Shown piece by piece: positions 52,122-61,337 of a DNA stretch of 64,000 nt. This stretch comes from Vibrio sagamiensis NBRC 104589 (GTDB taxonomy: Bacteria; Pseudomonadota; Gammaproteobacteria; Enterobacterales; Vibrionaceae), in the NCBI RefSeq assembly GCF_007990935.1, contig NZ_BJXJ01000012.1, positions 1 to 64,000 of the forward strand, given 5' to 3'. A program made the position numbers and the translations under genes. Numbering within the stretch: the stretch's first letter is position 1; each line of letters begins with the position of its first letter. Below the pieces are notes generated by a model. It was given only the letters and a program-made list of their open reading frames with translations, did not search any database and had not been told where the DNA came from.

Positions 52122-53153
52122 TCACCGCTTATTGATGTTGACACCACATTCTTTGAAAAGTCGTTGCCAGAACTGAACGTGATCTAAAATTGCTTGTTGA
52201 AATTGCTTATGAGTTTGACTGAGACTGTATGTCTCTTTTAATAAAGACATGCGTTGTTCAACTAGAGAAATACCATCGCTAAGTTCCCAATAGGTGCTGT
52301 CCAGATAAGCTAGATAAGGCTGAATTTCGTTTATATAAATAGAATTGAACACATTATTTAGGTAGAGGAAACGTGTTTTATCACGCTTGGGCAAACAAAT
52401 AATTGAGGACCTATTTTTTTCTAAAACATTTGTCGTATGTTTCAACCATTGTTTCGAGCTTTTTAATGAATAATAAAGCTTACCAATTAAGCGTGTTTTT
52501 TCAAACTTTTCTTGGAAAATTAGAATACTATCCTCAGGCAGCTTATCAGCGTGTAAAGTTGGAGTTTGATAGTAATTGCTTAATGTACTGAGCCCTTTTT
52601 TTATAAATATAGTATCTGCATCGCCTTCATTAACCAGCCATTGTGATGAAGTTAATTGTTTTCGCATCGCGACACTTGTAAAAAATAAATTATCTAGATG
52701 GGTGTTGAAATGTTGCCACTTCTGTTGATTCAAATTGATCAATGAAGCCTTATCTTGCTCACCTAAGTTAGGGTTTTGTAGGCAGGTCTCTAAAATTTTT
52801 AGGAGCTTTACTTGATAATCAAAGTCATAAAATGCGTCTTGAACTTTGCCAAGTTGATTATTCTTTTGTGCAACTAAATCGAAGAGACCGCATTCACGAA
52901 GTTGAAAACTTTCCAGTAAACCTAATGAAAGGCGAGGAAGTGTCTGAAAAAGAGAGCGCTTGGATGGAATCGTCACTGGCGAGCTTGCATCAACTGAGGA
53001 ATAAGAAACCTCAAGTATATTGGTTAATCTTTGATGGTATTTACCAAAAACTTTTTCCTGTGATGAATTCTGAAGATCACATCCAACAAGGAAGATTACA
53101 TAGATAAATGAAAACCCAATTTTGACGATTGGTTGTGCTCGATCTTTAAACAA
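52122..53153 (-). CDS. DUF3080-type lipoprotein
   Basis: A 343-residue predicted lipoprotein: N-terminal hydrophobic segment with lipobox FLVGC (Cys about residue 25), then a long mostly helical domain resembling DUF3080 (KVFGKYHQRLTNIL, QLRECGLFDLVAQKNNQLGK, QKWQHFNTHL). DUF3080 proteins are widespread in marine gamma-proteobacteria without known function. It converges with the ligase gene. Confidence 0.75.
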   Translation of the reverse strand: MFKDRAQPIVKIGFSFIYVIFLVGCDLQNSSQEKVFGKYHQRLTNILEVSYSSVDASSPVTIPSKRSLFQTLPRLSLGLLESFQLRECGLFDLVAQKNNQLGKVQDAFYDFDYQVKLLKILETCLQNPNLGEQDKASLINLNQQKWQHFNTHLDNLFFTSVAMRKQLTSSQWLVNEGDADTIFIKKGLSTLSNYYQTPTLHADKLPEDSILIFQEKFEKTRLIGKLYYSLKSSKQWLKHTTNVLEKNRSSIICLPKRDKTRFLYLNNVFNSIYINEIQPYLAYLDSTYWELSDGISLVEQRMSLLKETYSLSQTHKQFQQAILDHVQFWQRLFKECGVNINKR

Positions 53154-53350
53154 AAATTGGCTCCTGACAATATTAAAAAAAACAGAACATCAATGCCCTT
53201 ATTTCTGAGCCGTTGCGAAGAATTTGTCGCTACACCAAATAAAGTCTTAGCGGCCGATAAGAAGAGGGGCGTCTCACAGAGGGACTATTCTGGAGCCCCA
53301 GCTATTGATACTCGATATAGTCCTAGTACGATCAAAGTGGTGGGCAAAAT

Positions 53351-54733
53351 TTATTGCTGTGCGAATTTCAATTGTTTTTCTGAAGGTTGATTATGTATCC
53401 AGTGTAAGCGAAGGCCTAGAAGAATAGCAGCAACAGTAAGACCGATGATAAAGCCTAACCAAAAACCTTGAGCTCCCAAAGGTTCAGTTAGCCAATCGGT
53501 CCTTGCTAATACAAATCCAACTGGTAAGCCCAGTAACCAATACGCAACAAATGTACAATAGAAAATAGCACGCATATCTTTGTAGCCACGTAATGCGCCA
53601 GCGGCTATAACTTGTATTGAATCAGCACACTGATAAATAGCCGCAAATACAAGTAATGTAATAGCGAGTTCAACGACTTGGGTATTCTGAGTATAAAGGA
53701 GAGCGATATTCTCCCGATAAATTACAGTCATAAGCGCCGTAATTATTGAAAAAGCGAGGCCTAACAATATGCCGACTCGAGAAGAAATTTTTGCGGCAGT
53801 GGTATTTCCTTCACCAAGTCGATAACCTACCCTTATACTGACCGCAGCACCAATACTCATCGGTAACATGAATATTACAGAGGAGAAGTTGATAGCAACC
53901 TGGTGTGCGGCTACGATAAGTGAACCTAGTGGTGAGATAAGTAGTGAGACTACGGCAAATAGAGTCACTTCGAAAAAAATTGCAGTGGCAACCGGAAAAC
54001 CTAACTTAAACAGGCGCAGTTGGGCCTTGAGTTGAGGTTTATGGAATTCTCTGAAAAGTCTGATATTGTGGAGCCGTGGTGAAAGGGTTACGTATATAAC
54101 CAATAAAATGAACATAATCCAATAAACAATAGTCGTTGCTACGCCACATCCAATACCGCCAAGAGCTGGTGCTCCAAGTTTACCGTAAACAAAAATCCAA
54201 TTGAGTGGAATATTGAGTACAAGTCCAATGAAACCAATAAACATTGCAGGTTTAGTCATAGATAAACCATCGGTAAAACTGCGTAAAGTTTGAGATAATA
54301 AGAAAGCAGGTACGGCGAAGATGACAGCATGTATATAGCCGAGTGTTTTGGTTGTCATCAAGGCTTCTACTTCCATCAGTTTCAGGATCTTTGGTGTTTG
54401 TAGTAGAACAATAATAATAGGGACACTGATCAATAGTGCTAAGGTCATACCTTGCTGAACTTCAAATGGAATTTTAACACGACGTCCAGAGCCATTGAGC
54501 TGCGCAACAATAGGTACTAAAGCCATTAGTAATCCAACACCAAATAGGATAGAAGGGAGCCAAATACTTGCTGCTATGGACACTGCAGCCATGTCAATCG
54601 CGCTTACACCACCTGCCATGATGGTATCGACAAATCCCATTCCAGTTTGAGCAACAGATGCAACAAATACAGGGGTTCCTAATTTGATTAGGTTAACGGC
54701 TTCTTCTCGATAGCAATTCACACCCAACTCCAA
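53351..54733 (-). CDS. norM: MATE multidrug efflux pump NorM
   Basis: A 460-residue inner-membrane protein with 12 transmembrane segments, matching Vibrio NorM closely: IKLGTPVFVASVAQTGMGFV at the start, MAGGVSAIDMAAVSIA, the second-half copy FKLGFPVATAIFFEVTLFAV and AGALRGYKDMRA near the end. NorM exports fluoroquinolones and cationic dyes in exchange for Na+ or H+. The family sodium-site acidic residues appear present (D36-region and E in FFEVTLF). It is the last conserved core gene before the T3SS cluster. Confidence 0.93.
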   Translation of the reverse strand: MELGVNCYREEAVNLIKLGTPVFVASVAQTGMGFVDTIMAGGVSAIDMAAVSIAASIWLPSILFGVGLLMALVPIVAQLNGSGRRVKIPFEVQQGMTLALLISVPIIIVLLQTPKILKLMEVEALMTTKTLGYIHAVIFAVPAFLLSQTLRSFTDGLSMTKPAMFIGFIGLVLNIPLNWIFVYGKLGAPALGGIGCGVATTIVYWIMFILLVIYVTLSPRLHNIRLFREFHKPQLKAQLRLFKLGFPVATAIFFEVTLFAVVSLLISPLGSLIVAAHQVAINFSSVIFMLPMSIGAAVSIRVGYRLGEGNTTAAKISSRVGILLGLAFSIITALMTVIYRENIALLYTQNTQVVELAITLLVFAAIYQCADSIQVIAAGALRGYKDMRAIFYCTFVAYWLLGLPVGFVLARTDWLTEPLGAQGFWLGFIIGLTVAAILLGLRLHWIHNQPSEKQLKFAQQ

Positions 54734-55030
54734 ATATGATTAATGGGAAACTATAAAAATGACGTCAATGTGCTTGACTTACACTAATACATTTTATTGT
54801 TATTTGAAAATATCAAAAAGAGGTACTTGTCTAATGTTCACTTTCAGAGGGAGATATCCTCTCACTCATTTGCATAGAAGCCAAATAGTGAGGCTAACAG
54901 AATATACTTATTTATGAAAGATAGGCAAGCTTGTCGATGAGATCTATACTCTTGATACTTTCAGTCAATGGTTATATTTACAACGGTAACTTTGGAAGTG
55001 ATTTAATAATATTGGATTGAGGTTCTTATC

Positions 55031-55168
55031 ATGATTCTTAATAAGTACTTTGTTTTTCTACCAATGGCACTTGAAAAAGAGGCTAAAAGTAGTGAGAAAG
55101 CTGTATCAGAAAAGGAAGCTCAACGTCAAAAGCTAGTTAAGCACGCTCAGTACCTCGGTGGTATATAA
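55031..55168 (+). CDS. small ORF, 45 residues, hypothetical
   Basis: ATG frame of 45 codons between norM and exsE with a TGAGG ribosome site 8 bp upstream, followed 28 bp later by a strong terminator. The product has a short hydrophobic start (NKYFVFLPMAL) and a charged Lys/Glu-rich helical rest (EKEAKSSEKAVSEKEAQ). No family was recognised. The combination of ribosome site, frame and terminator makes it a fair candidate for a real small protein. Confidence 0.5.
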   Translation: MILNKYFVFLPMALEKEAKSSEKAVSEKEAQRQKLVKHAQYLGGI

Positions 55169-55195
55169 GTGATGAAAATTTAATGTCTTACCACC

Positions 55196-55237
55196 AAAAG
55201 GGCAAACATCAAGGTTAATCTCGATGTTTGCCCTTTG
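55196..55237. terminator. strong bidirectional terminator at the T3SS edge
   Basis: 14-bp perfect stem AAAGGGCAAACATC (55197-55210) / GATGTTTGCCCTTT (55223-55236) with a 12-nt loop and A/T runs on both sides. It separates the small ORF from exsE and so closes the T3SS cluster on its left side. Confidence 0.85.
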
Positions 55238-55268
55238 TATGACTGACTGCTTCATAGCCATTATGTTC

Positions 55269-55547
55269 TTAACCAAGTAAGGTAATATTCCTATTGGCTA
55301 ATGACTTAGCGTTGATACTACTACTTGCAATGAATAAGTTCTCGCTTCCTTTTACAGGAAGTTGTTCCACTAAGGAGTGCTGTAAGGAATCTTTAGCTAA
55401 TGCGCGCCTTTCTGCTTGTTCACTAGAATCAAGCAGCGTTACCTTACGATTCATGAAAGTTCCTTCTTTTTTATCTCCTATCGAAGCATTATTGTCGAAA
55501 TGAGTTATGTTCATGTTATTAGGAGTGAAACGAATACCATCTGACAT
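55269..55547 (-). CDS. exsE: ExsE-like secreted regulator of T3SS
   Basis: A 92-residue hydrophilic protein with no membrane segment, directly after exsC. In Pseudomonas and Vibrio parahaemolyticus ExsE is a small secreted protein that ties up ExsC until the T3SS opens. Assignment rests mainly on position next to exsC and size. A second ATG at 55452-55454 has a much better ribosome site (AAGGA, 6 bp) and would give 61 residues, so the start is uncertain. Confidence 0.7.
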   Translation of the reverse strand: MSDGIRFTPNNMNITHFDNNASIGDKKEGTFMNRKVTLLDSSEQAERRALAKDSLQHSLVEQLPVKGSENLFIASSSINAKSLANRNITLLG

Positions 55548-55554
55548 AATATAT

Positions 55555-56001
55555 TTAGACCCTTAGTTCTGAAAAAGCTGAGGCAGCTAAATTACTGTCG
55601 GAGTCAACATGTGTTGCGAGTAGAGATTCCCACTGTTCAGCGTGATTGAGTAGCTCAGTTAAAGTTTGTTCAAAATTTTCATAACTTAAATTATCTACAG
55701 TAATGAACGTATTGAGACAAAGTTGATGTCTATGATTATCCAAACTGAAAAATAGCTGATGTTCTGACCAATGATAGTTGAAGGCTAGAAATGAACGATG
55801 CATCTCAATGTTAACCATCATTAGGTCAGTAACTTCTGCTTCAATTTGCAGTGACTCAGAAGCAGGGTGATAGATAAAATGTACTTTAAGTTTGTCATCA
55901 AAAGCCAGTCCCAGCTCATTATCTGTTAACTGCAATCCTGACAAGCCCGTTTGTTGAGCAAAAGTATAGAAAATCTCATTTACGAGTTGGCATGCTGACA
56001 T
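55555..56001 (-). CDS. exsC: ExsC-like T3SS chaperone/anti-anti-activator
   Basis: A 148-residue acidic protein with a CesT-type class I chaperone fold (VNEIFYTFAQQTGLSGLQL, FDDKLKVHFIYHP, LSYENFEQTLTELLNHAEQW). In the ExsACDE circuit ExsC binds either ExsE (off) or ExsD (on, freeing ExsA). It pairs with exsE on the minus strand, divergent from exsB, an arrangement also seen in T3SS1 of Vibrio parahaemolyticus. Confidence 0.82.
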   Translation of the reverse strand: MSACQLVNEIFYTFAQQTGLSGLQLTDNELGLAFDDKLKVHFIYHPASESLQIEAEVTDLMMVNIEMHRSFLAFNYHWSEHQLFFSLDNHRHQLCLNTFITVDNLSYENFEQTLTELLNHAEQWESLLATHVDSDSNLAASAFSELRV

Positions 56002-56350
56002 AAAGATTACCTGAGTTAGTTTTTAACAAATCTAAGACTTTTATTGTATGAAGTTTACTAAAAATAGTCTCAAATTTTTATTTATTAGTCGTAGTGTCAA
56101 TATTGAGAATGTTAACCCTTATTAATGGTTATTAATAAATATTAAAAAAACAATATGGCATGAGTTTAATAAAGGGCGTTTTTTATTTCCTATCTATTGT
56201 ATTTTAAGATGTTTTTTGTGAGAAAATGTTAATGCATAACTTTAACACTATCCTGTGAAATTTAATTTTTAAATTTATTACCAATTAGGTTGAATCTTAC
56301 TAAAAAAAAATAAAGAATAGATTTTGTTCGGAGAATGAAGTAAATCTATT
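56002..56350. promoter_or_regulatory. exsC-exsB divergent control region
   Basis: A 349-bp very AT-rich gap between divergent T3SS genes; it must hold ExsA-dependent promoters for both directions. A-tract motifs resembling the T-N-AAAA ExsA core occur on both strands but are too common here to place a site. A 20-bp element at 56120 is repeated upstream of exsA. Confidence 0.5.
56120..56140. repeat. AT-rich element, copy 1 (before exsB)
   Basis: TATTAATGGTTATTAATAAA (from 56120) matches copy 2 at 56801 in 19 of 20 bases. The dyad TTAATA-AA-TATTAA (56132-56145) overlaps it. Confidence 0.6.
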
Positions 56351-56749
56351 ATGAAACTAAAGACTATTATTAGTTTATTTTTTAGCTTTGTGATACAAGG
56401 TTGTACTCAGGTTATACCGATGTCATCTGGCTTTTCAAATGCACTTCAATCGGATATTTCTGGTTGGATATCAGCTGATGGCTATATTCCTCCTGTAAGT
56501 ACTGTTGTTCAAGTTGAAGTTTGTGCAATGATTGAAAATCAATGCCTTACAGTATCTAAGCAAGACTACAAAGGTATGCAATTACCTGTTCATTACTCTA
56601 TTTTACTATCACCGGTACAGGCTGGTAATGGGCAGATGAAGGTAAAGGCAACGCTGATATCTTCTGGTGAAATCTTAGCCATAAAAGAAGAACCTTATGT
56701 ATTCTCGCCTGGTGGGACAAATAAGAATATAGCGTTCGATATTATTTAA
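56351..56749 (+). CDS. exsB: ExsB/YscW-type pilotin lipoprotein
   Basis: A 132-residue lipoprotein with lipobox VIQGC (Cys about residue 18). The mature domain is a small beta-rich fold (DISGWISADGYIPP, VQVEVCAMIENQC, HYSILLSPVQAGNG) as in the YscW/ExsB pilotins. Such pilotins take the SctC secretin to the outer membrane. It lies between exsC and exsA, the usual place for exsB. Confidence 0.8.
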   Translation: MKLKTIISLFFSFVIQGCTQVIPMSSGFSNALQSDISGWISADGYIPPVSTVVQVEVCAMIENQCLTVSKQDYKGMQLPVHYSILLSPVQAGNGQMKVKATLISSGEILAIKEEPYVFSPGGTNKNIAFDII

Positions 56750-56800
56750 AAATTAATAATATTACTCACCAGTCTAAATTAGTTAATGGTTGTTAAGATT

Positions 56801-56821
56801 TATTAATGATTATTAATAAAA
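56801..56821. repeat. AT-rich element, copy 2 (before exsA)
   Basis: TATTAATGATTATTAATAAA (from 56801), 19 of 20 bases equal to copy 1. A third, weaker relative (GTTAATGGTTGTTAA) lies just upstream at 56782-56796. Located about 170 bp before exsA; a candidate site for HlyU, H-NS or ExsA. Confidence 0.6.
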
Positions 56822-56992
56822 TTGGTTGGGTGAGATTGATTGCCTAGTATTGACTATTGAAGAGTCTTTTCTAGAATATCCACCACACATATTGATAATT
56901 AAATTACTTATAAGTGGGTATAGAATACCTGCGATTCTTATATTTTGTTGAAAAAATACTCATGGCTTATTTTAAATGAACAATAAAAGAGC

Positions 56993-57895
56993 ATGAGAAA
57001 TGATAGTAGAGCCCTAAGTTTCTTTGGGGGTTTATGTATTTTATTTAGTACTTCACGGTATTTATATCAGGAGACACACTTGCAAGCGATTAAGACTATT
57101 TGCCATGGTGAAACACAAGAAGAAGTGTATCACTCTGAGCATGCTCAAATTGTTGTTGTCCACAGTGGTCAATTGCGTGTTCAAACCAGTAATAGCACGA
57201 TAGACATTATTGCAGGGCAAGGTTTTTTTCTGGCACAGGGAGAGTACTATCTTGAGTATCTAGTTATTGATGAAGAGTTTAATGCTTCAGTGATTGAGTT
57301 TAGGCATGATTTATTAAGTCAGCTCTTACTCAAACATAGTGATTTACTGATGGCGTTACCCAAGACGCAAAGTAATGCGAATGGCTTATTTGCGTTCGGA
57401 CTCAATGCACTTGTTGAACATGCTCTTATTGGAATGCGAAACCTTGAAAAGCAGCCTCTTCCTGCCGCGATCATGCACTTGAAATATGAGGAATTGTTGA
57501 TTTTGCTACTGCATGGTGAGAGAGGTGATGAACTTCATTCTTTATTGCACAATATTACTGATAGTACAGCTGATAGACTGCACCGCTTTATGGAACTTCA
57601 TTACTTAAAAGAGTGGAAGTTGACAGATTATGCTAAAGAGTTTGGTGCAAGTCTTACTACATTTAAAGAGCTTTTCAATGAGCATTATGGCGTGTCGCCG
57701 AGAGCTTGGATCAGTGAACGGCGTTTATTACATTCACATAAATTACTTTTAACAAGCAAGATGAGCATTGTCGACATTGCTATGGAAACAGGGTTCTCTA
57801 GCCAATCTTATTTTACGCAAAGCTATCGACGTCGTTTTGGAACGACCCCAAGTCGAGTTCGCTCTAACGAAGAGCAGGTGATTGCTGAGCAATAA
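56993..57895 (+). CDS. exsA: ExsA, AraC-family master activator of T3SS
   Basis: A 300-residue AraC-family regulator. The C-terminal double helix-turn-helix (about 200-290) is extremely close to Pseudomonas ExsA: MELHYLKEWKLTDYAKEFG, TTFKELF, YGVSPRAWISERR, and SIVDIAMETGFSSQSYFTQS. The N-terminal half is a cupin-type domain for dimerisation and ExsD binding. A hydrophobic/aromatic run at about 9-25 is unusual and may reflect an overlong start, but no closer ATG exists. It activates all T3SS promoters when not held by ExsD. Confidence 0.93.
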   Translation: MRNDSRALSFFGGLCILFSTSRYLYQETHLQAIKTICHGETQEEVYHSEHAQIVVVHSGQLRVQTSNSTIDIIAGQGFFLAQGEYYLEYLVIDEEFNASVIEFRHDLLSQLLLKHSDLLMALPKTQSNANGLFAFGLNALVEHALIGMRNLEKQPLPAAIMHLKYEELLILLLHGERGDELHSLLHNITDSTADRLHRFMELHYLKEWKLTDYAKEFGASLTTFKELFNEHYGVSPRAWISERRLLHSHKLLLTSKMSIVDIAMETGFSSQSYFTQSYRRRFGTTPSRVRSNEEQVIAEQ

Positions 57896-58033
57896 AATGC
57901 CCGAAGACTAAAATTTTCTGACTAATTTTGAAAGGCATTGATTTGTGGATTCATTAGGATCTGAATGATAAGAACACAACCATGAATTTAGCTCATTTTG
58001 GACTATTCGAAGTGGATTCGGAGAAGAAGGCAG

Positions 58034-59017
58034 ATGAAAAAGCAATATTTTCAAGATCGTATTAGCTTTCCTAGTAACCAAGTTAAGAAAAGGAAAGTTT
58101 CGATATTGAAACAAGGTGCTCGATACGAAACCGATGAGAAATTAGGAACTCGATGCTCAGATAATATTATCAATGTTAACTACCAACAGTTGAGCGTCGA
58201 AGGAATTATTAACTTTGAACAGTTGTCTTTGTTACAACGTTTATTAGGTCGAACAGCTGTTGACTGCATTTTGACCAGTCGGTTTATTAAGACGCATCGG
58301 CTATTAGGGATTAAATTAGATAAACTATCTGTTCGCCTTTTATTAGAAATAGGTGGTCAGCTAAGTGATAAACGTGTATTGGTAAATTTTGACCAAAAGT
58401 TGGCTTATATTAATCAATGTTTGGGCTATCGTTTTAACCTCGGTGCCCCACAAACTTTGATGCAGTGTATTTTTATCACCCTAAAAGAATGGCTAAATCA
58501 TAAAATCGGGGTTGATGCACTTGAAAAAACATCAAAAGTAAATCAATTAATTAAGCAATTAAATGCCCAGCAAGATTATTGGAATCGAATGTCTGAAGAG
58601 GCAGAGTATAGTGTGTTTGCCTTGCAGCAAATTGAGCTATTAACTGAGCAACAAATAGAGTTAAAACAGCAGTATAAGAATAAGGTAGAGGATTCGTGCC
58701 CCCTTCAATCACACGATGCATTATTAGCAGATTGGCGTCCAGCCTTAGATAAATTGAGATCATTTAATCGTTTTGAAAGTGTTGATGCTGAATTTCTATC
58801 AGAGTGGAAGAAATGGTGCTCAGAAGTTCGTATTCAGGGCCCCGAGCTGAGTGAAGTATGGAATGCATGTGAACTTGCTTACAATGACTTAAATGCATTA
58901 TCAAAAATTTGGAAGTGGTTTCAGGAGATGGAAACGGTCAGTAGCATCGACCAATACTATTTTGATATCCAAAGCACGCAATTTGGACATAGTTGCAACC
59001 ACCATAACCCTAAATAG
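58034..59017 (+). CDS. exsD: ExsD-like anti-activator
   Basis: A 327-residue mostly helical cytosolic protein with coiled-coil character in the middle (VFALQQIELLTEQQIELKQQ). In the ExsACDE circuit ExsD binds ExsA and blocks it until ExsC takes ExsD away. Position directly after exsA supports this; VFALQQIELL and the N-terminal VSILKQGARYE resemble known ExsD. The frame opens at a TTG (57998), but the ATG at 58034 with AGAAGG close upstream is chosen. Confidence 0.82.
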   Translation: MKKQYFQDRISFPSNQVKKRKVSILKQGARYETDEKLGTRCSDNIINVNYQQLSVEGIINFEQLSLLQRLLGRTAVDCILTSRFIKTHRLLGIKLDKLSVRLLLEIGGQLSDKRVLVNFDQKLAYINQCLGYRFNLGAPQTLMQCIFITLKEWLNHKIGVDALEKTSKVNQLIKQLNAQQDYWNRMSEEAEYSVFALQQIELLTEQQIELKQQYKNKVEDSCPLQSHDALLADWRPALDKLRSFNRFESVDAEFLSEWKKWCSEVRIQGPELSEVWNACELAYNDLNALSKIWKWFQEMETVSSIDQYYFDIQSTQFGHSCNHHNPK

Positions 59018-59029
59018 AGAAGGTTTTAT

Positions 59030-59458
59030 ATGTTTGAACAGCTAATGAGAACGCTTTCGAAGTCATTAAAGATGGAATCCTTTTTACCACTTAGTGATGG
59101 TTCTTATAGCCTAGAAGTTGATAACTTAGTGGTTGCTATTCAACAGCATTCAAATTGGATCTTATGGGAAACCTCGTTATCTTTCCAGTTTTCAGAGCAG
59201 TATGATTATCGAGAAGAAGCATCTATTAAGAAATGCATGTTGCACACGATGAGAAAACTGAGAAGCTCACCGAGTACTTTAACGATTAATAAAGATAAAC
59301 AGCTAGTAGTACAAGGAAAAATTAAGTTAGAAGATTGTTCAATTGAACTATTTATCCAATATCTTTCTGAGCATATTACATTCGTAGAATTACTAAACGA
59401 TGAACTCGAACAAGAGCATGTTAATAAAAGTATAAACCAAACAGTTTGGCTTCCGTAG
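59030..59458 (+). CDS. vscB: YscB-type T3SS chaperone
   Basis: A 142-residue class I chaperone (CesT fold: MFEQLMRTLSKSLKMESFLP, then a beta hairpin SYSLEVDNLVVAIQQHSNWI). In Yersinia, YscB together with SycN binds the gate protein YopN. It lies 12 bp after exsD and 19 bp before the secretin gene, the standard order of Ysc-type operons. Confidence 0.85.
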   Translation: MFEQLMRTLSKSLKMESFLPLSDGSYSLEVDNLVVAIQQHSNWILWETSLSFQFSEQYDYREEASIKKCMLHTMRKLRSSPSTLTINKDKQLVVQGKIKLEDCSIELFIQYLSEHITFVELLNDELEQEHVNKSINQTVWLP

Positions 59459-59477
59459 CGGTATACCGGTAGAATTG

Positions 59478-61337
59478 ATGAAAAAAATTACCTTAATCTC
59501 AAATATAACTCTAGTTGTCTTATCGCTAATATTAAGTTCTTCACTTAAAGCATCGACATTAAACTGGCCTGAGCAGCCTTTTCGTTACTATGCAGATAAT
59601 GACACATTAAAAGAGTTGTTTAATAACTTTGGTGCGAACTACCGTATCTCTGTTTCAGTAAGTGATAAAATTAATGAAAAGGTGAGTGGTCGTTTCACAC
59701 CGGAAGATCCAGAAGAATTCTTAAACTACCTTTCTCAAGTCTATAATTTAATGTGGTATTTTGATGGGTCTGTACTTCATGTTTATAAATCTACAGAAAC
59801 AAGATCTCGATTATTACAGTTAGAATTATTAACAGCTCGAGAATTAAAAAGTACTTTGGTATCAACGGGAATATGGGATAACCGATATGGCTGGAGAGCC
59901 TCTGAAAACAAGGGTTTAGTATATCTTTCTGGTCCTCCTAGATATGTTGACTTAGTTCAACAAACAGCCGACGCTTTAGAAGCGCGTTTGATGAAGACAG
60001 CAAACTCTACCGATGATTTGGTAGTGGAAATTATCCCTCTTAAATATGCTTCAGCGACAGATAGAGAGATCAATTACCGAGACCAAAAAATTGTGGTGCC
60101 GGGTATTGCTTCTGTTCTTAATCGAGTTTTGGCGGGTGTTCGAACACAGGTCAGTTCTTTACCAAACGCGACTATTGGTCAAGATCAACAAGGCGTTGCA
60201 AACCCTTTATCTTCAGCGGTGAATTACCATGCTGGAGCAACAGTAGAGGCAGAGCCAGGGCTAAATGCAATTATTGTTCGAGATACTCAAGCTCGTTTAC
60301 CACTGTATCGGAAACTATTGGCTCAGCTTGACCGACCGCAATCAAGAATTGAAGTTGCGCTTTCTATTGTAGATATTAGTGCGAACGACTTAAGTCAACT
60401 CGGTATAGATTGGCGTGCTGGTGTTTCTGTTGGTGGAAATCGTATTATTGATGTAAAAACAACCGGTGATGTTGGTGGAGGAGATGTAACACTTGGTAGT
60501 GGTGAAACCTTTAGATCACTATTGGATTCAAGCAATCTGAATTATCTTCTTGCTCAAATACGTTTATTGGAAACAAAAGGTACGGCTCAGGTTGTTTCTC
60601 GCCCGACGATACTTACTCAAGAGAATGTTGAAGCGGTGTTAAATAACAGCACAACATTCTATGTCAAACTTGTCGGTACTGAGACTGCAGCATTAGAGGA
60701 AGTTACTTACGGAACGTTGTTGCGTATTGTGCCACGTATTGTAGGTGATAGGTATGCTCAGAGACCAGAAATCAATCTCAGCTTATATTTAGAAGATGGT
60801 GCTCAAATTCCAGATGGAGGGGTTGATGATCTCCCTTCTATTCGAACTACTGAAATTAGTACACTTGCAACGGTTAAGCAGGGACAAAGCTTACTTATCG
60901 GAGGTGTATATCGTGATGAAATGAGCCATCAATTACGTAAGATTCCATTATTAGGGGATATCCCATATTTAGGCGCTTTGTTTAGAAGTAATACTAATAC
61001 TATGCGTCGTACTGTCAGAATGTTCATTATTGAACCTAGAATTATCGTTGATGGTATTGGAGATAATATTTTAATAAGTAATGAGAAAGATCTACGTTCT
61101 CAAATTACGGCATTTAAGAGTCTCTCAAATGATAGTACAGAACTAAAATCGGCCATTGCTATTTTTAGCTGTACGACTGAAGAGCAAGCTAAACGTCATC
61201 AAGATGATCTTGCTTCTCAACAAAAAGCGTCTTTACGTAATCAGTGTAATTTGCCTACGGGAGAATTAGGCTGGCGAGTTGAAATTAAAGAGTGTGACAG
61301 TGCGCAACAACAATGCGTACGTCCAAAAGAGGAATAA
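59478..61337 (+). CDS. sctC: T3SS outer-membrane secretin SctC (YscC/VscC)
   Basis: A 619-residue secretin with a signal peptide (cleavage near SLKA, about residue 26). N-terminal ring domains N0-N3 cover about 30-280 (LNWPEQPFRYYADNDTLKEL, VSDKINEKVSG, VEIIPLKYA). The secretin core occupies about 290-540 (IEVALSIVDIS, VVSRPTILTQENVEA, GQSLLIGGVYRDEM, IPLLGDIPYLGALFR). A C-terminal extension with three cysteines probably binds the ExsB pilotin. The ATG at 59478 is chosen over the TTG one codon upstream. Confidence 0.95.
   Translation: MKKITLISNITLVVLSLILSSSLKASTLNWPEQPFRYYADNDTLKELFNNFGANYRISVSVSDKINEKVSGRFTPEDPEEFLNYLSQVYNLMWYFDGSVLHVYKSTETRSRLLQLELLTARELKSTLVSTGIWDNRYGWRASENKGLVYLSGPPRYVDLVQQTADALEARLMKTANSTDDLVVEIIPLKYASATDREINYRDQKIVVPGIASVLNRVLAGVRTQVSSLPNATIGQDQQGVANPLSSAVNYHAGATVEAEPGLNAIIVRDTQARLPLYRKLLAQLDRPQSRIEVALSIVDISANDLSQLGIDWRAGVSVGGNRIIDVKTTGDVGGGDVTLGSGETFRSLLDSSNLNYLLAQIRLLETKGTAQVVSRPTILTQENVEAVLNNSTTFYVKLVGTETAALEEVTYGTLLRIVPRIVGDRYAQRPEINLSLYLEDGAQIPDGGVDDLPSIRTTEISTLATVKQGQSLLIGGVYRDEMSHQLRKIPLLGDIPYLGALFRSNTNTMRRTVRMFIIEPRIIVDGIGDNILISNEKDLRSQITAFKSLSNDSTELKSAIAIFSCTTEEQAKRHQDDLASQQKASLRNQCNLPTGELGWRVEIKECDSAQQQCVRPKEE

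Noticed and set aside
56002-56350. Individual ExsA-binding sites in the exsC-exsB gap
   Set aside because: The T-N-AAAA core is too short to stand out in such AT-rich DNA; a matrix score against known ExsA sites would be needed to place them.
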